A stretch of 64,000 bases of DNA, taken from positions 21,740,001-21,804,000 of the forward strand of contig CP142453.1 of the NCBI GenBank assembly GCA_038049695.1, written 5' to 3'. The translations under genes and the position numbers were made by a program. Source of the DNA: Cinnamomum chago (Eukaryota; Streptophyta; Magnoliopsida; Laurales; Lauraceae). Every line of letters begins with the position of its first letter. Position 1 is the stretch's first letter. This document shows, piece by piece, positions 60,190 to 64,000 of this stretch. The notes under the pieces were generated by a model, which was not told the origin of the DNA, did not search any database, and was given only the letters and a program-made list of their open reading frames with translations.

Positions 60190-62059
60190 ACCAGATGGAA
60201 GGTGCCCTAAATGTAAGGCACTGGCCTTAATTAGGCGGGTTGGTGTAATTAATTATAATTAGTGTTAATTAACCTAGCCTTGTAGCATAATCAGGTGCAT
60301 TGAGTAGTCCTCGTCATGCATGACCCTCCCTATGTTTGGAACCCATCATGACCCATGACCCAAAACCCACCTAGAAATCCATTACAAAATGGCTCAAAGA
60401 CCTTGTTGTAAATCCCCCAAAATCTTAGGCCTTATTGCAAAATCCCTAAACTATCTCTATAAAAACCTAAAATCCCCTTTAAGCCTCATTTTCTCCATTC
60501 TCCTCTTCCACCTCTCTTCTCTACTCTCTACTCCTGCTTCTCCATCACTAAGCTCAAGCTATCCAAGAATTTCCAAGCTCTTCCTTTCCAAGCCCCCAAG
60601 GCCTTCTCCACCTTCTTCATCATCTCCTTCCCCATTTTCATTTCTAGGTAAGCTACCCATTTCCAATCTTCATGTAGTTTGTTTCTATCCATGCTAGAAT
60701 CATGCATTCATGTCTTAGATATGTTTTTCTTCTTGTTTGGAATGTAGGAGAGTGCTATTGAGCATTGGATTAGAATGGGTTGTAGTGGAGAGCAAGATTT
60801 GGAAACCCTAGGCACTAAGAAGAAGGGTTTTTTGTGCAATCAAATCAAGGCCAGTAAATAGACATGAATAACATTGTGTGCATGCTTTATTGGTTGTTTC
60901 TATTGTTTTAAACATTCTGGTAAATACTCCCTTTTAGTACATTTATGATGTTGGGTTGGTGGGTAAGGGTTTATAATGCATTGATGGTGGAGCTATTTAT
61001 GGGCTTTGAAATTGTGTTAAAATGGATGGAATAGGGGCCCCTAACTGCCCTTAGGAAGTGGTGGAAACCCCCTTGGGAATGGGGGAAAAACGGCCGTAGG
61101 AGTCCACGGTTGCCTGTGTAGGGCTCACGGAGTTGCAATCAACTACACTTTCCATAATTTTGAATTTTGGGAAATGGGACACATTACCCTTGAAACTATG
61201 ACCCTTGACCTACTTAGCTAATGAATATGAATTGGACCTACAGCAAGGGGATGTATGGGCTTAGCATGTCCCTGCGGGTGGCGCGGTCACACCCGTGGGA
61301 CCCATATTGGGCTATATGTGTGGCGTAGAGGGCCCCAGGGCGTTAATAACTTCAGAAACACCAAATGATTATAAAAGCGTCCCAGACCCACATACCCACT
61401 GTGTCATATGGTATGGGTCATGCGTGTAATGAGCGACCCTAGTCCTGGGTGGGTTAGTGCCTACTCCCTTGGCCCTTAACTATAGAATATGAATAGGCTA
61501 TGGTTAGCTTAGGACCTCCTGAATATTACGTGACTACAGCATATACCCATTTCATTTGTCGGCTTATTACCCTTTATTAATATGCTCGTGGGGTGGTCTC
61601 CCTTGTGGCTCTGTTGACGATGCGGTGGGTACACCCAATGTGAGACTAACCGGACACCTAGTTCAGGGGATGTGTGTGTGTGTATGGCAGTGTGTGGGTG
61701 TGTGGTTTGGATCTTTGAGTCAAGCACCACTATGCCCATGTAGCCCCCATGGTTAGGGTGCCTCCCTATGGATAGGGCTATGCATGCATTTGTACTTACT
61801 GTTGTTTGCAGATAAGGAGGTGGACGAATGCCACTATACCAGCTTGTATGGATTACCTGGGTTGTATCGTTTTGACTGGGTTCGCCTGGGTTGCATCATT
61901 TTGACCGGGTTCGCCTAAGTTGCATCATTTGATCGGGTTCACCTGGGTTACATTCATTCTATTAGCCTATGAGGAGAGCCCGATTGCTTCGATATGTAGT
62001 TGTGATTCCGTTCATTTATCATTTATGTCTTTCCTTACGTATTTATTTCCTCTTGGCAC
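60190..62059 (+). other. unassigned segment, possibly an LTR or transposon-derived transcription unit
   Basis: More GC-rich than its surroundings. It has a TATA-like CTATAAAAACC (about 60456) followed by a CT-rich leader and an open 102-codon frame (60389-60697) rich in Ser/Pro with no recognised domain. Then come a consensus-like donor (TAGGTAAG, about 60644) and a TTTGCAG acceptor (about 61805-61811). Near the end are three 28-29-bp units with GGGTTCGCCTGGGTTG (61863-61948). A solo LTR is possible, but no TG...CA ends with flanking duplication were confirmed. Confidence 0.3.
61863..61948 (+). repeat. three tandem 28-29-bp units
   Basis: Units at 61863-61891, 61892-61920 and 61921-61948 follow TG(T/C)ATC(G/A)TTTTGA(C/T)(T/C)GGGTTC(G/A)CC with minor changes, and precede the hAT element. 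Confidence 0.9.
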
Positions 62060-64000
62060 TAGAGGTGAAAATCTGGGCCAGGCCGCCCAAGCCCAGCACG
62101 GCCCGGCACGAAAAAACCATGCTTGGGCACGTTGACTTGGTCAACGGGCCGGCCCGGCAGTCCCGCTGGGCCGTGCTGGGCCAAGGCTGCCAGTGCCCCA
62201 GGCAGTCCGGCCCGGCACGAGGCCCTCCCAGGCACGGCCCCAACGGCTCTTTTTTTTAAAAATCCCCCCCCCCCCCCCCACAACACAAAAAAAGGTCAAA
62301 AGTGGTTTTTTACATTTTTAACCCCCCCCCCCCCCCCCCCCCCCCCCAAACAGCTATAAACGGTCACATGGGGGGGTATTAGTGTCTTTTGATCATTTTT
62401 TACCATTATAACCCCCCAACTGCTATAAAACGGTCATATGAGGGGGTATTTTATGTCATTTTATCACTTAGAAATTCTATAAATAGCCCTCATTCCTCTA
62501 CACTCATCTACTCTCTCATTTCTCTACACTCATCTACTCCCTCATTTCTCACACTCCCTCTAAAGTTCTAAGGCTCTAAGCTCTCTTAAGTCTCATTCTA
62601 AAGTCTAAGCTCTCTATACAAAGTTTTCTAAGAAGTGAAAAGTGATGGTGACTTCTCTAAAGTGGAGGATTCAACTAAGAAGAACTTCTCCATTAGCTCT
62701 CCCTCTCTCATAAAGGTATTTATTATATTTAATTTTGAGTTTTATTTAGTAGTAATATACATAGTAATATTATATATTAAGTCTCATCTTCTCCCCTTTC
62801 TTATATAAATTATCACAAAAAACACATTATACATAATTATTTATTTAGAAAAATGGCTGGACCATCACAACCTTTCAACCTTGACTTCTCTCTAAATGAG
62901 GAAGATCCTGGATTTATTCATTTAGATCAAAGTCAGGGCATAGAAGTAGATAGTAATAATCCCCTAAATCCTGCATTTTCGGTTTCTACAAGTAAAAAGA
63001 AGAGAAAATCAAGATTAACTTCTCTTGTATGGACTTATTTTGTTAAAGTTACTGTCCCAAGTCCCATGGGAGGAACAGAGGAAAAGGCACAATGTAATTT
63101 TTGCAAAGATCTCCTCAGTGTCAAATCATCAAGCGGCACTGGCCACCTTAGTAGACACATGAAAAAGTGTATGTTCAAACACACTAATACCGCTAACGAT
63201 GGGGAAAGAGGTGGGAACCCTGGGATGGTTCAAACACAACTTTCTCAAACGGATTCATCTGGCGGTTTAGGAATTTTCAATTATGACCCTACTAATGCTA
63301 GATATCAACTTATTAAGTATATAATTTCTCGCCAATATCCATTTATACTTGCCGAAGACCGATGTTTTGAAAGATTTTTGAGGTCTGCCTTTGTTCCTTC
63401 ATGGCAGAAAATATCTAGAGTTACTGCTAGAAGTGATGCAATAAAAACTTTTTTGAAAGAAAAAGAGAATTTAAAAAATGTTTTTGAAAATTTACCTGGA
63501 AAAGTGGCTTTAACTTCAGATTTATGGACCTCTAAACAAAATGTGGGGTACATTGCAATCACATCACATTATATTGATAGTGATTGGGTGATGCAGAAAA
63601 GAATTATTGCATTTTCTATGATAGAATTTCCACACACTGGTGCTAGGATGGGGTCCACCATCCTTGAAAAACTTAGAGAATATAAAATTGAAAATAAAAT
63701 AATTTCTATAACTTTAGATAATGCAAGCACTAACAATGTCGCAGTAGATTTACTAAAACATTCGATTCAACTTGATTTAAATGGAGATCTATTTCACAAT
63801 AGATGTGCATGCCACGTCATAAATCTTATCGTACAAGTAGGGGTGAAATTAATTAGAGCTGATTTAGATGTTATTAAATGGATTGTAGGATACATTTTCT
63901 GTTCTCCCTCGCGAAAACAATGGTGGAGGGACATATGTGTAAATTTGAATCAAAGACCAAAGAAAATATCATATGATGTAAAGCATAGATGGAATTTTAC
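62060..64000 (+). mobile_element. hAT-superfamily DNA transposon, 5' end and transposase (continues past the window)
   Basis: The likely terminus TAGAGGTGAAAATCTGGGCC starts at about 62060, followed by GGCCCGGCA-rich subterminal sequence as in plant hAT elements. Tandem units with poly-C runs (62264-62279 and 62322-62347) follow, then a TATA-like CTATAAATAG (about 62477), repeats of CTCTACACTCATCTACTC (about 62496 and 62523) and the transposase ORF from 62853. The octamer before the terminus is CTTGGCAC; the 3' end outside the window should be followed by the same octamer if the boundary is right. Confidence 0.85.
62853..64000 (+). CDS. hAT transposase with BED zinc finger (3' part outside the window)
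   Basis: Open for 382 codons from ATG 62853 to the window edge with no stop or frameshift. Residues 46-54 form a basic stretch (STSKKKRKS). A BED finger follows with Cys81, Cys84, His98 and His102 (QCNFC...GHLSRHMKKC). The catalytic core begins at about 120 and contains LTSDLWTS (first acidic residue Asp223), ITLDNASTNN (second, Asp289) and RCACHVINLIVQ, in the spacing of plant hAT (Ac/RICESLEEPER-type) transposases. The C-terminal acidic residue and dimerisation domain would lie beyond 64000. Transposases of this family excise and insert hAT elements with 8-bp duplications, matching those of several MITEs in the window. The lack of stops suggests recent activity or domestication; a flanking terminus favours a transposon. 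Confidence 0.93.
   Translation, partial: MAGPSQPFNLDFSLNEEDPGFIHLDQSQGIEVDSNNPLNPAFSVSTSKKKRKSRLTSLVWTYFVKVTVPSPMGGTEEKAQCNFCKDLLSVKSSSGTGHLSRHMKKCMFKHTNTANDGERGGNPGMVQTQLSQTDSSGGLGIFNYDPTNARYQLIKYIISRQYPFILAEDRCFERFLRSAFVPSWQKISRVTARSDAIKTFLKEKENLKNVFENLPGKVALTSDLWTSKQNVGYIAITSHYIDSDWVMQKRIIAFSMIEFPHTGARMGSTILEKLREYKIENKIISITLDNASTNNVAVDLLKHSIQLDLNGDLFHNRCACHVINLIVQVGVKLIRADLDVIKWIVGYIFCSPSRKQWWRDICVNLNQRPKKISYDVKHRWNF

Noticed and set aside
60389..60697. 102-codon plus-strand frame as a protein gene
   Set aside because: Low-complexity Ser/Pro/Leu composition, no recognised domain and no supported exon partner; kept only as part of an unassigned segment.
62043..62359. Several overlapping frames on both strands
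   Set aside because: GC-rich subterminal repeats and poly-C of the hAT element leave all frames open; no protein family matches.
1..64000. CRISPR array, operon or prokaryotic mobile element
   Set aside because: No regularly spaced short repeats of that kind; all recognised genes are intron-rich plant nuclear genes.

Overview
This is nuclear DNA of a flowering plant. It has intron-rich genes with GT-AG introns of 70 bp to over 8 kb, AT-rich non-coding DNA, and many LINE, SINE, hAT, MULE and Tourist-type fragments. The long, transposon-filled introns and the recurrent GTGGGGCCCAC words would fit a magnoliid or another large-intron angiosperm, but I cannot name the species.

Three protein-coding genes can be rebuilt exon by exon. 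(1) Positions 65-8944, + strand: the translation initiation factor eIF3 subunit K, 8 exons, 235 residues, complete. (2) Positions 11733-29437, - strand: a SAC-domain phosphoinositide phosphatase ('copy A'), 16 exons, 844 residues, complete and open. (3) Positions 43995-59346, - strand: a second SAC phosphatase ('copy B'), exons 2-16. Its first exon was not found and probably lies beyond the right edge. A and B are a tandem, same-strand duplication. Of the 15 shared exons 11 have identical length, and the other four differ by multiples of three (3, 42, 3 and 9 nt). The 42-nt difference is exactly one unit of an internal tandem repeat in A, just before the catalytic CX5R motif. eIF3K and copy A converge on a 2.8-kb intergenic stretch.

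The rest is repeat landscape. eIF3K intron 2 holds two LINE remnants, one a 259-bp 5'-truncated insertion with a perfect 13-bp target-site duplication. Copy A introns hold a SINE cluster, an 83-bp perfect tandem repeat, a 196-bp tandem repeat, a LINE tail, a Copia LTR/primer-binding-site remnant and an hAT-type MITE. The 14.5-kb A-B intergenic region holds a tRNA-derived SINE, a MULE-like element with long inverted repeats, and several hAT-type elements, one of 1068 bp with a perfect 8-bp duplication. Copy B intron 4 (8.4 kb) holds two L1-type LINE remnants, a 222-bp hAT MITE with a perfect 8-bp duplication and a 242-bp Tourist-like MITE with TTA duplications. At the right edge an autonomous-looking hAT transposase (BED finger, 382 codons open to the window end) starts at 62853.

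The genes do not form a pathway: eIF3K is housekeeping translation machinery and the SAC pair acts in endomembrane and vacuolar phosphoinositide turnover. I found no clearly undescribed biological system. The most interesting leads are the SAC pair's divergence (linker repeat, a microsatellite abutting a splice donor, a duplicated splice acceptor, a stop-free 3n intron), the uORF plus hairpin before the copy A start codon, and the group of hAT MITEs whose interiors are built from short GC-rich palindromic words.
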